A DNA stretch of 64,000 nucleotides from Bactrocera neohumeralis (taxonomy: Eukaryota; Arthropoda; Insecta; Diptera; Tephritidae): contig NC_065920.1 in NCBI RefSeq assembly GCF_024586455.1, positions 71,642,821 through 71,706,820 on the forward strand. Direction: 5' to 3'. The position numbers and the translations under genes were made by a program. Positions 33,885 through 46,250 of this stretch are shown one piece after another. Every line of letters starts with the position of its first letter. Within the stretch, counting starts at the first letter, position 1. The notes beneath the pieces were generated by a model, which had not been told where the DNA came from, made no database searches, and worked only from the letters and a program-made list of their open reading frames with translations.

Positions 33885-34300
33885 AAGCTTTTTAAGATAA
33901 GCTTTCAAAAGCTTTAGCTGAATAAATGTATGTATATATTTCCTTATACGCCTCATTTTATTTCAATACCAACGAAGTTTTCACGAGATCGCTAGATTCT
34001 AAAGAGCTTTTAAAAACTTTAGCGAACGTTTTAGAGGTTTTATGGAAAGATAAGCTTTTAAAAGCTTTGACTGAATATATGTTTATACAGTTATATCTGC
34101 CTGATTATATTTCAATATCAATGAAGCTCTCACAAAATCGCTGGATTCTAAAGAGCTTTTAAAAGCTTTAGCTGAGAATAGTATGTATATACTTATATCT
34201 TTACACTGCCTCATTCTATTTCAATATCAACGAATATCTCACGTCATCGTTGGAACCTAAAAAGCTTTTAAAAGCTTTAGCGAAAGCTTTAGCGTATAGT
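33885..34300 (+). repeat. Tandem array of ~110-145-bp units rich in AAAGCTTTTAAAAGCTTT
   Basis: Three units begin near 33900, 34003 and 34155. Each carries AAGCTTTTAAAAGCTTT palindromes followed by TATTTCAATA(C/T)CAA(C/T)GAA and TCGCTGGATTCTAAAGAG or similar. It abuts the DINE-1 copy at 34305, of which it may be an expanded internal part. Confidence 0.65.
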
Positions 34301-34304
34301 CTTA

Positions 34305-34660
34305 AGTCTGTTAGTTTTCGAGATATCAATCTCAAATGTTGCACACATCCTTTTCGCCTCAGTAAACTATATATTTGTCGGAATCACCAATATCGGACCA
34401 CTATAGCTTATAGCTGTCATACAAACTGAACGATCAAACACAAGTTCTTGTATGGAAAACTTTTTTATTTGCGAGATATCAATTACCTGAGGCAGTAGTA
34501 CGATCTCCGAAGTAATTCTTGTGATCGGACCACTAGAGCATATAAAAGAAGTTCTTGTGTGGGAAACATACAAACTAGAAGATGTGAAGATGTAATCATG
34601 TTCACCTTTTTTATTTGTGAAAGGAACTTCGGTGCTACCGAAGTTGAAGTTTTTTCTTGT
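34305..34660 (-). mobile_element. DINE-1-like element with 5' hairpin
   Basis: Opposite orientation: CGAGATATCAATCTCAAATG at 34319, GCTTATAGCTGTCATACAAA at 34405, ATGGAAAACTTTTTTATTTG, and at the right end ACTTCGGTGCTACCGAAG (34624-34641), which folds into a 7-bp hairpin. The same terminal hairpin starts the copy at 41095. Confidence 0.7.
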
Positions 34661-34796
34661 TTAGAACTGTAGATGTCGATTAGGCATTTCTCATAACGTT
34701 ACTCTTGGGGTTAGGAGTACTTGTTCGACCTCTTCATAAATCTCAAATCAGTCGCAGCGACAGTAATATCGATGTGAGCTACAGTTTTTGGTGTAG

Positions 34797-35430
34797 GTTA
34801 GGTCGGTTTAGATTTTTTGGCTGATCCAAGAGCCGCACTTGAACTACTGTAGGCACTCCTTTGTGATACCATTAAAGCTGAGCTCCTGGAACTCGAACTT
34901 TTAAGACAGCAAATCACCTTGTAACCAATAAAATTTGTTCCGGTGTTTAATTTCTATTCCTATCACTTTGGTGGGACATTTGGTAGTGTGAGCTGTCAAG
35001 TATTTAAGCGTTGATCTCGGGACCATCAAGAAGGAAGTGTTGAGATGATTCCAACTCGTTTTCTTCCATACAGTTTCTGCAGCTATCGTCCGATAAGATT
35101 ATCAACCTTACAGCGTGGATGTCGTTAAAGCATGCTCTCTTAGAACCCCCGCAACTAGGAAGATGCTAGCCTTACTGAACGTGAGAAGGTCACTGGATCT
35201 CCTACGAACAATCTTGAGACAAAAAAGTTCTTTTCACAGCGCATAAACCTATGGTAGCGCAGCGCTGGCCAAATTCCTAGACCAGCCTTGAAGACACGGT
35301 TACTTAGTTCTATCCTTGAGCTGCGTATCGCTGTCCTGCTAGATAGTGGACAGTGACTTTTCTGAAGAAAATTGCACCTTGAAGCAGTAAATCTACCGTT
35401 TCCTTAATGGCAGCAACTTCACCTCAATAG
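34797..35430 (-). pseudogene. RNase H-bearing non-LTR element, 3' part
   Basis: Minus strand from 35430: EVAAIKETVDLLLQGAIFFR, KVTVHYLAGQRYAAQ (RNase H middle), VSSRLV, then DDSCRNCMEENELESSQHFL (35100-35040), a clear C-x2-C…H zinc-binding end, followed by 3' UTR and a tail ACCGACCTAACCTAC at 34793-34808. Stops and frame changes present. Confidence 0.7.
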
Positions 35431-36700
35431 TCCGGAAGTCTGAAACTGAAGTTAATAGAAAGCTTCTGACAAAATATATCCCTTCACCAAGCTTCCGCCA
35501 AGCCATCGATAAAGAAGCTTACTGTCCCTCTATTTCAACGACTTCTACTAATCCAAACCTCCCTCGCATTTATAAGGGCAGAGAAAAAGCCGCTGGAGTT
35601 AGATTTGGCAACTTTATCATCCAAAAGATCAGGTATAAAGTCAAAGCGTGTCAGGACTTCTGAATGTTCAGATATCTTTTCATTTGGAAAACCATATTCT
35701 CCGTCTGATAGCAACTTTCGCGAGCATATACCTTCCAGCGATATCTATGAGCACAATATGATATGTAATATGATCTTGTGGACATTGGTACACAAGACAT
35801 GTTGACGAGCGCCGCTTGTTGAACACTCTAGAGCTAGAGACCACTTATAAGGTTTTCTATGTTAGAGCTCTACATCACACAAAGTCTCCATAGAACATAA
35901 TGAGGGTAATGCGCAATCTCTACTTTTTTAGGTTAAGTGGACGCTAAATTTAGATGCACTCTCTTCAGTCTATATTTTTTACTGCTCCACAAATACTCTG
36001 CATTTCGTTTGACATTTCTCATAAACTTCAATGAAAGCTCCTTACTCAAAGCTGAAAACACGCTCCTTACCACATTTTACTCCAAACTCATTTATGATCC
36101 ATCTGCTAAAGAACCAAACTAATGCAATTAATTTAAGAATAATTGCTGCTCTCCATGCACTTGACGCTCATTCACTTCACGGCTAATTCGCTGCATTAAA
36201 ACAAGTTAATTAGCTCCACAACCGCAAATATAATTATCGGCTATTGTCTGTCTAGAGAGCATATTTCGTTTCTTTGTCTGTCTGTATTCATTTAATTTTT
36301 ATTACACGAGACAAATACAACGTCTCCTGCCGCAGTTGGCGGCCATTTTGCAACCGCGAACAAAGCCGCCAAACAATGCGACTTCCAGGCATTAAATGAG
36401 CAACAAGCTGAACGCCAGCGGAGGTGGATATCAGCAGTCGGCATTGTAGGTGTGTGCGGTTAACTAGCGAGACAATGAAGCGTGGAAAATAATCATAACC
36501 ACGTAGTATTAAGCTAGTTATGCGAATGCACTAGAGATAAGCGGACAATAGTGGTGGTGACGTAGTTAATGACATGCTTTCTACAAACTTATTTATATAA
36601 ATAAAATATGCTGTGGATAATAACAGCAACTGTCATAACAAAATTAATTTCTTTAAACCAAAAATTAATATTAAAAACAAAAGAAGAAAATTTCAGTTGA
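35431..36700. other. No gene recognised
   Basis: 35450-35830 may belong to the preceding retroelement. The rest is AT-rich intron. Confidence 0.35.
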
Positions 36701-36702
36701 AT

Positions 36703-37565
36703 TGAAGCTATAATACCCTGCACATAAGCATTTCTTATAGCATAAAGGATAAACAAAATTTTGATTTTGATATTTTATAGATTTTTAGGGGTTAATTTGT
36801 ACGGCAGCTATATGCTATAGTGATTCGATCTAAAAAATTTCTTCACAAATAATACCGCAATTTTTGTTGATAAATCACGCAAAATTTGGTGACCATATCT
36901 TATATAATAAAAAAGTTTTCCATACAAAGACTTGGTTTTGATCGTACAGTTTGTATGGCGGCTATATGCTACAGTGATCCGATCTGAAAAATTTCTTGGA
37001 AAAAACTCGCGTTGCTTTGACTAGTAATCTCCGCGAAATTTGATGAAGGTATTTCGGCAAACAAAAAAGTTTTTTATACAAAGACTTTATTTTGATTGAT
37101 CAGTTTGTATGGCAGCTATGAGCTATAGTGGTTCGATCTGAAAAATTTCTTCTAAGATTGTAGCACTGTTTTGAGCAAAAGTCTACGTAAAATTTCGTGA
37201 AGAGATATTGCCAAATAAAAAACTTTTCCATTCAAAGGCTTAGTTTTGATCGTACTCTTTGTATGGTAGCTATATGCTATAGTTGTCCGATTTAAACAAT
37301 TTCTTCTAAGAAATTTTCGATGTCTTGCGTAATAATCTCTACCAAATTTGGTGAAGATATCTCGTCAAATAAAAATTTTTTCCATACAAGAACTTAATTT
37401 TGATGTATCAGTTTGTATGACAGCTCTACGTTAGAAAATTCCGATATCGTCCGGACCAACAAATGAGCCGCCTTTTGGACAGAAAAGAACTTATGTCAAA
37501 TTTCAGCCCGACATCTAAAAAACTACGCGACTAATTCGCACCCTGTTCAGGTTATATTGAATACA
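36703..37565 (+). mobile_element. DINE-1-like element with five 154-bp modules
   Basis: Starts near GCTATAATACCCTGCACATA. The motif GTATGGC(A/G)GCTATATGCTATAGT recurs at 36799, 36953, 37107, 37261 and 37414, a period of 153-154 bp. Between occurrences lie GATCTGAAAAATTTCTTC, AAATTTGGTGAAGATATCT and CCATACAAAGACTT. It ends after GACATCTAAAAAACTACGCG with CCCTGTTCAGGTTATAT. The microsatellite and CGACTCAGCT block are deleted. Confidence 0.8.
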
Positions 37566-38164
37566 ATATCAAACAAAAATATTATTACATAACCAACTGT
37601 AAACTTAAATTCCGCTTTGTCATGCACTCGACTTTTATTAGCTAGAATGTAATGTTTTTTACTGCATTTTTATTTTAGTACCATACACAATAGCACAGTT
37701 GGCAATCCTGTTTAATGCATATCGTATTAGCTTGCCCACAGCGCGCCGCCAAAGCTTTATCGTTATTGACAGGCAAAAATATAATTAAAAATCGTTTTAT
37801 TAATTAATGTAAATATGAAAATGTACGCTATTAAATGTGTATGGTAATATCCCTTAGTCACAGTCGCTTGCTAGGCATCGTTATTATTACAAGTAGCAAG
37901 TGTAGCTGAGCTGCCACTAACATTTTAGAAATTAGCGGTAGTAAATTTTGGCAATTAATTTAAATTGAATAAATATTTGAGCGTAGTTAAGCTAAGTTAA
38001 TAAAATAACGAAATATGGTATTAATCTGCATAAATCGATATTGATTTTGCCACTGAAGAACGTGATGAGGCCGAATGGTTTTAATTGAAATTTCAAATAT
38101 ACATATATTACGTATACGCAATGGCCGTGTACTTACATATCGTCACATGCAAAAATGCAAAATA

Positions 38165-38425
38165 ATGTATTATAAAATAAAACGAAATTGAGTTTTTTAT
38201 TGCTTGCGCATCACTATATCATATCACTTATATGGAGCATGAAATTTTCGGCTTCCGCTGTCAGATAGAACCAAAATATAATTGTTTTATAACCATTTTA
38301 TAACCGTTTCATAATCAAAACTCAAATTTTGTTTCAATATGAATGGTTTCTATTATATTGTTTTTCCTTCGCCTGTAAACTAATGAAAAGTGATTTTACG
38401 TTATTTTGCATTTTAGGTGATGATA
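38165..38425 (+). repeat. Dispersed repeat, partner of 41985-42305
   Basis: ACGAAATTGAGTTTTTTATT, TTTCGGCTTCCGCTGTCAGA, ACTCAAATTTTGTTTCAATA, AATGAAAAGTGATTTTACGT and TTTTAGGTGATGA all recur in order at 41985-42305. Here the central 11-bp unit (TTATAACCNTT) is present in only about three degenerate copies. Confidence 0.75.
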
Positions 38426-38667
38426 TAATTGGTTTAATATATGTTATACTTAAAAGGTTTAGACCAATATGATAGTGGTAGGCCACGGCTGGGATCTGTC
38501 TATAAATTTGTTTACAGGTCATATGTAAATAAAATAATAAATAAAAGTACATAAAATTCTTTAAATGTAGGATTTGGATTCCGCATGCTTTTTTGTCACA
38601 ATGAATTCTGTAGTTTTTATTAATATTAACCGGAGCATGCCATCCTCGTTAAGTCATAAGCTAAGCA

Positions 38668-39003
38668 ATGCAAATGCCATATGCGATGCCTGTGGAAAAT
38701 ATAGAAATCACTGACCACATCACTTGTAGCGCTCTTCAAGAAAGTTTTTTATCGAGCTTGCTTGAAAAGGAGAATAGGAACAGTTTCACTTTCTGGTATG
38801 CGGATGACCTCACTAACCGTTCAGAGTGGAGATCCCGAACTCACTTACTTTTTACAGGAAAGACAATAATAAAATTCAGCTCCACATTTTTACAGGTTAG
38901 GGCCATCGCTTTCTCAAATATTTCGGGATTACCCAACACAAAAAGATCAGCTGGGCTGACAAAAAAGCACCTGGAAATCCTAAGCAAAATTCCCCGCGTA
39001 TGA
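38668..39003 (+). other. 111-residue open frame, unknown
   Basis: Open frame without recognised domain, lying just upstream of a decayed mariner. It contains FWYADDLTN, which recalls an RT motif C, but no neighbouring RT motifs support that. Left unassigned. Confidence 0.2.
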
Positions 39004-39039
39004 TATTTCAAAAAAATGTACACATTTTGCTAAGTTGGT

Positions 39040-39960
39040 AGGACTGTCCTTAATTACTATGCCATATATGAGCGCGATCTGTCAACCAGTTTTTTACAGC
39101 AGCTGCTTCGGTCGGTAAACCACAGTACTGCGTTGCGACTTTTACAATGGATAAAAGAATCAAATAAAGAATTTGTCTAAAATTTTGTATTTCTCACCAA
39201 ATTTCGTGTGCGGAATCATTGCGAATATTGGAAAAGGCTTACGGTAATTCAGTTTTATAAAAAACACAAGCTTATAAGTGCTGCAAAGCCTTCAAAGACG
39301 GTCGAGAGAACGTTAAGGTTCTGGACGACCTTTGACCTTTTCAACTGATGGAAACAGTAAAAAAATTAAGAATATGGTACTTGAAAATCATCAGACAAAT
39401 GTTAGAGAGCTGACAAGAGAGTTCGACATCTCCCGCGAGACCGTTGGAATGATTTTGGTGGATATCTTGGATATGAAACGCCATTTTGCTTGACTCATCT
39501 TGATAAAGCTGATTTTTTTTTTTCAAAAAGAGTATCGTAACAAAGTCTCTTTGGACATGCTTGATCGTGCGAATTCTGATCCCGCATTCATGGAGAACCT
39601 TATAACTACCGATTAGATATGAGTTTATGAATTTTACATGCAAACAAGTCAAAATTTATCGGAATGGAGGGAATAACGAGCCGAAACCAAAACAAAACAC
39701 GCTGTGACTGTTTTTTTTTCGATATTCGTGGTTTGGTGCATCATGAATTTGTTCCGGAGAACAAACGGTCAGTAAGGAGTACTATTAGACCGGCCGGAAT
39801 TGTGAAAGAACAGTTCATGGATTTTACACGATGACAAAACCAAGCAATCGAGTCAAGATTGGGACCGAATTTAAAATCAAAAAAGCAATAAATACCATCG
39901 ATCAACCAGAGAAGAGATAAAACAAATTTCATTAAAGGAGCTGAAGGCCACAGACCTAGA
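39040..39960 (+). pseudogene. Decayed mariner transposase
   Basis: Plus strand: MDKRIK near 39148, CLKFCISPNFVC, GSGRPLTFSTDGNSKKIKNM, VLENHQTNVRELTREFDISR, ETVGMILVDILDMKRHFA, then frame-shifted SLDMLDRANSDPAF, MSLILHANKS-like region, FFDIRGLVHHEFVPENKRSV, and near 39900 SIEEIKQISLKELKA. The catalytic core from the second Asp on is missing. Confidence 0.7.
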
Positions 39961-40759
39961 AAATATTGAAAGAAAACTATATTCTTCCCGATAAATTTTA
40001 TTTATTAAAATGCAAAACCAAATCCTGTAACCTTAAACTTGCATAAATTTCACATGTTTCTAAGAAGTCTGCGCCAAAATTAAAAATACTTTACTGGCAA
40101 TGTCTAGAATTTGTCTCGCATATACAATATTAACAAGGCAGCCGTTTTCAACACACAGACAAGTCCGCACACAATTAACATTCGTGACAAGGATATTTAA
40201 TATCACAACAATTCAACTACTTGTCACTCTAATCACCATAACCGAACCCTTTTCAATACATAAATTATTCAACGAAATCGGTATGTATTTAAAACATGAC
40301 AGAGGTAAATCCACAGCTAACAGGTTGTTAAGCGAACCCAAAAAATCAGACAGAATAAATATAAAATTAAATTATGTGTTTCACACTCTGCAGCAATTTC
40401 TTATTACGAGGTATTAGAAACACTTATATGTATTGGTGAGTGTATGTGCATGCACATGAGTGGTTTTAAGGCACTTTAACAGTTGATCCTTTACAGTTTG
40501 TGAGCACCTTTAGAAAATACAAAAGTCAGCTCAGTTAACCCTTTATGGACTTTTAATATTTTTCGGCAATTTACTGGCGGCATATAGGTATTTATTATAC
40601 ATTTATATATGTTTATATATATTTATAAATTTATATATATATTTATACCGTAAAATGCTTAGCACAGATTTCACTTGTTGAGAGCTGAAGGAAAGCAAAA
40701 AGCAGCAGCAAAGGCTGAATTATGTCCAATTGTGTTTATATGTGACACATCTATATATA
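39961..40759. other. No gene recognised
   Basis: AT-rich intron, with a TATATTTATA-rich stretch at 40600-40650. Confidence 0.35.
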
Positions 40760-41846
40760 TACTAGGGTGGGTTAAAAATATTAAATTTTTTTTTTATTTT
40801 GTACTATGAAAAATTGCCTTTAAACCCCATCGTACAAAAGTTATTGAAGGTTAGACTTTTGTTATTTTAAGAAGCCATTGACATGACATTATCTACAAAT
40901 CGTTAACAAAAAAAAAATCATTATTATGATACCTTTAATAAATTTTGAATGGTGAGGCTTCGGTTCTTTCATCATTTTTGTAGAGATTTAAATTTCCTAC
41001 AGATACAAGAGAGGAGATATTATGTTGAAATAACTCAAAAGCAGCTATGAATCATACTTTCAAATAATAAAAAAACAAGAAAAAACGTTAACTTCGGTTG
41101 CACCGAAGCTAAATACCCTTCACAGGTGCATTTCTGTTAGTAACTATGTGTTCAGTTTGTATGGAAGCTATATGCTATAGTCAACCTATCTGATCAATTT
41201 CTTCGGAGATTACAGTGTGGCTTTAGCAAATAACCTCTACCGAATTTCGTGAATAAATCTTGTCAAATGCAAAATTTTTCCATACAAAAACTTTTTCCCG
41301 ATCGTTCAGTTTGTATGGCAGCTTTATGTTATAATGGTCCGATATCGGCCGTTCCGACAAATGAGCAGCTTCTTGAAGAGAAAATGACGTTTGCAAAAGT
41401 TCAAAACGATATCTTAAAACCTGAGGGACTAGTTCGTATATATACAGACAGACAGACAGACGGACAGACGGACAGACGGACAGACAGACGGACATGGCTA
41501 AATCGACTCAGCTCGACATACTGATCATTTATATATATACTTTATAAGGGTCTCCGACGCTTTCTTCTGGGTGTTACAAACTTTTTGACAAACTTAATAT
41601 ACCCTGTACAGGGTATAATAAGAAACTGAAAAGGGAGGACCTTTCTCAGTATTTTAATATTAAAATACCTTTCGGACGGCCTTCCTAAGTACATTTGAAT
41701 TATTACCTTCCATAGGACCATCCTAAGTGCCTTAATATTAATACTTAGGAAACTCTGTCACATAGAGAAAATTTTTTGAGTCGACCGCCAAGCAATTTTT
41801 CAGCGTATAAAACATAAAAATTATCGTATTTTTAACCACCCTAGTA
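40760..41846. mobile_element. TAGGGTG-type MITE split by a DINE-1 element
   Basis: The left end TACTAGGGTGGGTTAAAAAT (40760) and right end TATTTTTAACCACCCTAGTA (41828-41846) are inverted copies with one gap, bounded by TA. Internal arm sequences also pair loosely (TTTTGTACTATGAAAAATTG against CAATTTTTCAGCGTATAAAA). The block 41095-41625 is a separate DINE-1 element. Confidence 0.75.
41095..41625 (+). mobile_element. DINE-1/mini-me-like element, structurally most complete
   Basis: Starts with a hairpin AACTTCGGTTGCACCGAAGC, then ACCCTTCACAGG, one and a half modules (GTATGGAAGCTATATGCTAT, GTATGGCAGCTTTATGTTAT), the (CAGA/CGGA)n microsatellite at 41445-41491, the block CTAAATCGACTCAGCTCGAC, a TATATATACTTTATAAGGGT stretch and CTTCTGGGTGTTACAAAC. 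It ends in the palindrome ATACCCTGTACAGGGTAT (41600-41617). This is the Drosophila DINE-1/mini-me plan, derived from Helentrons: 5' hairpin, GTCY microsatellite, 3' hairpin. Confidence 0.8.
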
Positions 41847-41984
41847 TTTTCATACATATTATATAAAGTATAAATGTGTGTATATTACGCCATAACAAAT
41901 ATTTGGTTTTGCCATTTTTATTGCAAACAACTTGAGGCACTTTACCCAATTACAAATATGTATTGTCATCTAAAATGCAAAACA

Positions 41985-42305
41985 TCGCAAAACCAAAATA
42001 AACGAAATTGAGTTTTTATTGCTTACGATTCACTACATCATATTACGTATACGTAGCATAAAAGTTTCAGCATCCGCTGTCAAATATAACCAATATATAA
42101 CCAACATATAACCAACAAATAACCAATATATAACCAACATATAACTAACACATAACCAATATATAACCAATATATACCCACTTTATAACCCATACTCAAA
42201 TTTTGTTACAATATGAGTGCTTTCCATTATATCGTTTTTACATCGCCTTTAAACTTATGAAAAGTGATGTTATGTTATTTTGCTTTTTAGGTGGTGACGA
42301 TATGT
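41985..42305 (+). repeat. Dispersed repeat with expanded minisatellite
   Basis: Partner of 38165-38425. The flanks are conserved, but the centre has expanded into the 11-bp array at 42084-42193. Confidence 0.75.
42084..42193 (+). repeat. 11-bp minisatellite, ten units
   Basis: Consensus ATATAACCAAY, ten units in perfect 11-bp register, the last two degenerate (ATATACCCACT, TTATAACCCAT). Confidence 0.9.
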
Positions 42306-43025
42306 AGTAGTATATTAAACGTAAGTGTATAAACATAGGCATTTACAAGCCCTGTTCAAAGCCATTGAAGTGTAAAGTGTAAACAATTTAAAATTCAACA
42401 CTTATTGTTCGTGATAACGGTTAATAAACTGATTGGCAAAGCTGGCCAAATATATGACATATACTTTCTTATATATGTGTTTGTATGTATTAAAAAAATA
42501 AAAGAAAAAATTGCTAAAATATTCAGGATTCGTAGAAATATGTCTAGCAAGCAAATACTGCTAGACAATTGAATTATTGCCGAAGCGAAGATTTTTCTCG
42601 AAATTTTTGCCAATGCTTCAAACGTCGTATTGTAAACAAATTGGCAAATGGTTGTCAATCGCAGATAACGAGTCCTAATCGTGCAATGACAGCAAATAAA
42701 AGTTCCAAATTTTCATAATTTTTTAATAAACTCATTAATTTGGTAACACGATGTTTATAAATTTTTGAAAAGTTGACAAAACAGCTTAACACAACTTAGT
42801 ATCTTTAGGCGCTGAAGCTTTAAAAATATTCATTCGAAGCAAATTTTAGCTTTTAACTAAATACAACGGTATAAAGTGAGCGTTAAGATACAAATTTGCT
42901 GGTAGTGAACATTTGTTATAAAATTGATTTGTTTTTCTGTTTGATTGGCATGACATCTGTCAAACATACTCAATAACCCTGCAGTTACTGAACTAGCAGC
43001 ATCATATGTTTTCATTGTGTTCAAA
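42306..43025. other. No gene recognised
   Basis: AT-rich intron. Confidence 0.35.
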
Positions 43026-43700
43026 ATGTCAAATTTTGTACCGAAAAGTGATGATTTGCGGAAAGCGTTATTTTTTCGTTTCCATTGCAGAAAAATCGCA
43101 TAGAACGCTTGCCAAGGCATATGGTAATCATGCTCCAACAGAAGGAATATAGCTCAATGGTACAGAGATAATGATTTTGATATGAAAAATGAAGAACGTG
43201 GAAGACCACCAAAAAAGGTTGAAGGCATTGAACTGTAAGCAATATTGGATGAAGATGATACTTTGAGTAAAAAGCAAATGGCAGCAAAATTTAATGTTGC
43301 ACAACAATTAATGTCAAACCTTTTGAAAGCTATGGGAAAGATCCAAGAATGTGAAAAATGGCTGCAACATGAATTGATGGAAGGACGAATGGAAAACCAA
43401 GAAAACCGAATTGTGTAATTTTACTTGAAAGACATGAAAGAAAATCGAGTTTTGCATTGGATTGTCACTGGCGTTGAAAAATTAATTTATTTTAAGAATC
43501 CTAAGCGGAGAATATCAAGGGTTAAGACGGAACAACCATTATTAGCAGCTGCAAAAACAGATCGATTAAGGTAAGAAGGCACTACTCTGTGTTTGACGGA
43601 ATCAAAAGGGTGTGGTATATCATAAGCTGCTAAAACCTGGAAAAACTGTTAATACTAATCGCTATAAACAAAAATTATATATTTGAACCATGCATTGATC
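43026..43700 (+). pseudogene. Mos1-like (mauritiana-type) mariner, decayed
   Basis: Begins MSNFVPKSDDLRKALFFRFH at the ATG 43026, the N-terminus typical of mauritiana-type transposases, then a frame change, QWYRDNDFDMKNEERGRPPK, KVEGIEL, stop, AILDEDDTLSKKQMAAKFNV, ISNLLKAMGKIQ-like, then VLHWIVTGVEKLIYFKNPKR, the first catalytic region, where GDEKW has become GVEKL and the Asp is lost. The C-terminal half fades after 43560. Confidence 0.75.
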
Positions 43701-44479
43701 CAATTTCTTTGGGTAACTACTGATATACTAAAGGTCTTGCAGTTTCACGCTATGAAGTCTCATTTACTATAGTTTTCACTGTCACTATTCCGAATCTTTT
43801 TTAGGTGTCTGTTTTATAGATTCCGTCGATCCATACTCACTGTCTAAGAAGAATAATTCAAAGAGGATGGATAATGCTATTTCAGTGTGGTGTCAATCAA
43901 AAAAGAATTAAAATCCCTAAAAAATCTGTCTCGTGCTGTCGAACGGTACTTCTTTACCTTATGGGCTGATATCTTATATGGCTGATGTGGGAAACATTGA
44001 TATCGCTACCAGATGGAGCCACCATTGGGAAATACTCAGATGTCGTAACTTGAAAGACAAAAAAACTTGAGCTTGAGAGTGACCTAGCCATATAATGAGA
44101 GTTGTAGTGACATCAATGCGAAAAACCGAGAATAGTTAGGTAACACTGAGACAGTGACCAATTCTCAAGAGGATAAGCTGTAGAGCAGCTTCTCCAAAAT
44201 TTTTTTTTACACGAAGTTTAACTGCCACCGAAGTAGAGTTGCATCCATGGATATCACTTGACACAAATTTATTGGCTTAGGCTCGATGAACCCCAAAATA
44301 TTCTATGCAAAGGATAGAACCTGCCAAAGAAGTGAACTGTTTGTAAAGAACGTTATACCTTTAAGCGAAGTCGGGAGTTTTGAACTTCGAAAGTTTAAAT
44401 CTATTCGAGTTTCGATTGTTTTATTGGGTTATGTTCGTACTCATATTCCTTACATATGCTGGCAAGTTCGGTCAAGACC
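43701..44479. other. No gene recognised
   Basis: AT-rich intron, possibly carrying further decayed transposon sequence. Confidence 0.3.
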
Positions 44480-44890
44480 GTAAAAAGCGCGCCAAGTTAA
44501 GTCAAATATGAAGGTTTTGCTTTTGAGTCCTTTTCAAAAGGTTGTGCGGTCAATAGAACAAAAATTGGCTTTTGCACCATGATAAGTATCGTTGCTTGTG
44601 CGCGATCATTTGGTCAAAAACAACACATTAATAGTGACGCAGCCACCGTATTCTTCACACTTGGTCCACTTTGACTTCTTTTGCTGCCAAAACTGCAGAA
44701 TCCCTTTAAAAAACTAAGCTACGATTGAGGAGTTAGAAACTGTATCGAAGGAAGAGCTAAATAAGGTCACAAAAAACTACGTCTTAAGTGCTTTGAGAAT
44801 GAGGAAAAACGCTGGCAGAAATACAGTATACCTGGGGTTGATTACTTTGAAGGATACAAAATAGATATTCATGAAAAAACTCTTTCTTAA
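44480..44890 (+). pseudogene. Decayed mariner transposase, C-terminal half
   Basis: Plus strand: NKNWLLHHDKYR near 44550 (second catalytic Asp, family HHDNAP), AKNNT, QPPYSSHLVHFDFFCCQNCR (third catalytic region, family QPPYSPDLAPCDFFL), TIEELETVSKEELNKVTKNY, and VDYFEGYKIDIHE at the end (44847-44880). Confidence 0.7.
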
Positions 44891-46250
44891 GAAATACAAA
44901 ATTCGCGATACTTTTTGAACAAACTTCGTATAACTATAGGTAAGGTCCTATAGTACCGGCCCAGTATCGGATTGGAAATTATTCGAAAGGAATATCCGAC
45001 TTCAAGTCTACAGACTAGAAAGTTAACACCAGGGCATAAAAGAAGAAGATCCTAAGAGGGTTAGATCGCCGAGCCGTCTTTGGAAGCATACGATTCGGGT
45101 TTCCGAAATTCTGAATATGGTAGCAGGTTAAACTCCCACTTATGCAGAACCAATGCCGACGAACCAAACAAGACTCACAAGACTAAACATTTCTTTGCAT
45201 GCTGGTTGAAATACATTTATCTAAAAACCTTTTCCTTATGACAGTTTACCTAAATTCCACCACACAGGATCTGGTTAAACTTTTACACAACAACACCAAA
45301 TCCATAGTGAACTAGGAAAGATTATATATATTGAAGCTGGATTGCTTTCTGGTCGGCTTTCAGGATCCACCGATAGATCTACAATCGATATTGTGTTACT
45401 ACGACTCAATCTACCTTTGGAACTTTTCAATGCTTTTGACTTGACATAGTGGCTACTGCTAGAGAACTCGCCAGCAACTCTCAAGACGTGGCATTAATAA
45501 TTTACAGGTGCCACTAAACAGTTTTAGACAATTTGTCGACACTCAGCAAGGCACAATCACACTTAAATCGTTATGATAGCTGCATTACACCAAATCAGCC
45601 AGTAAATTCTAGCTGCTAACCACATCAACGCATTGCGGGCAATCAACAGCTGCCAGTTGTGATGGTACCCACACAGGCAGACAACAGACGTCCGCCCCGT
45701 CAGGCAGTCAAGTGAAAGTAGGATGCAGAGCAGTGGAGCAGGGAGACCGCAAACTAACATTAGACACCAGACATAGAGCCAAAGCAGCTGGTGTTGCGGT
45801 CGCTCTGTAAGTCAAATGCGTAATTCGCTGTAAATTTATAGGCGCACGCACACAACCACACACCTTCATTACAAAAGCAATTAATGGCACATCGGTGGGT
45901 GCTTCCCCGGTACAATTATAGCATTTTGCGCTGGTAAATTTTGCATAGTTCATTAAGCGCGCCGCTTTAGAGAGAAAGAGAAAGGGAGAGAGAATGACTG
46001 CAAAGAGAGACGCGCATTTCCGCTATTTGCCACAATTCGTAATGTATTTCATTGTAGTTTATGGCTACCTGCTACTAAATTGTCTTCCAAACGCAGACGA
46101 ACCATGCATTTATATTTTTCCACGATGTTATTGTTGCTGTTTTTGCTATGTCGCTTTGCACGCCTGTACTAATTACGAAACCCACAATCGCCATAAACAA
46201 GCTTGTACTTATGGAGACGACCGCACTCACATACACCAATGTATATACAT
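44891..46250. other. No gene recognised
   Basis: Intronic sequence. 45960-46000 is a purine-rich GAGAGAGAAAG tract. Open frames on both strands lack family features. Confidence 0.35.

Noticed and set aside
38668..39003. FWYADDLTN taken as a reverse transcriptase active site
   Set aside because: No other RT motif is found at the right distance in any frame, so the YADD string is probably coincidence.
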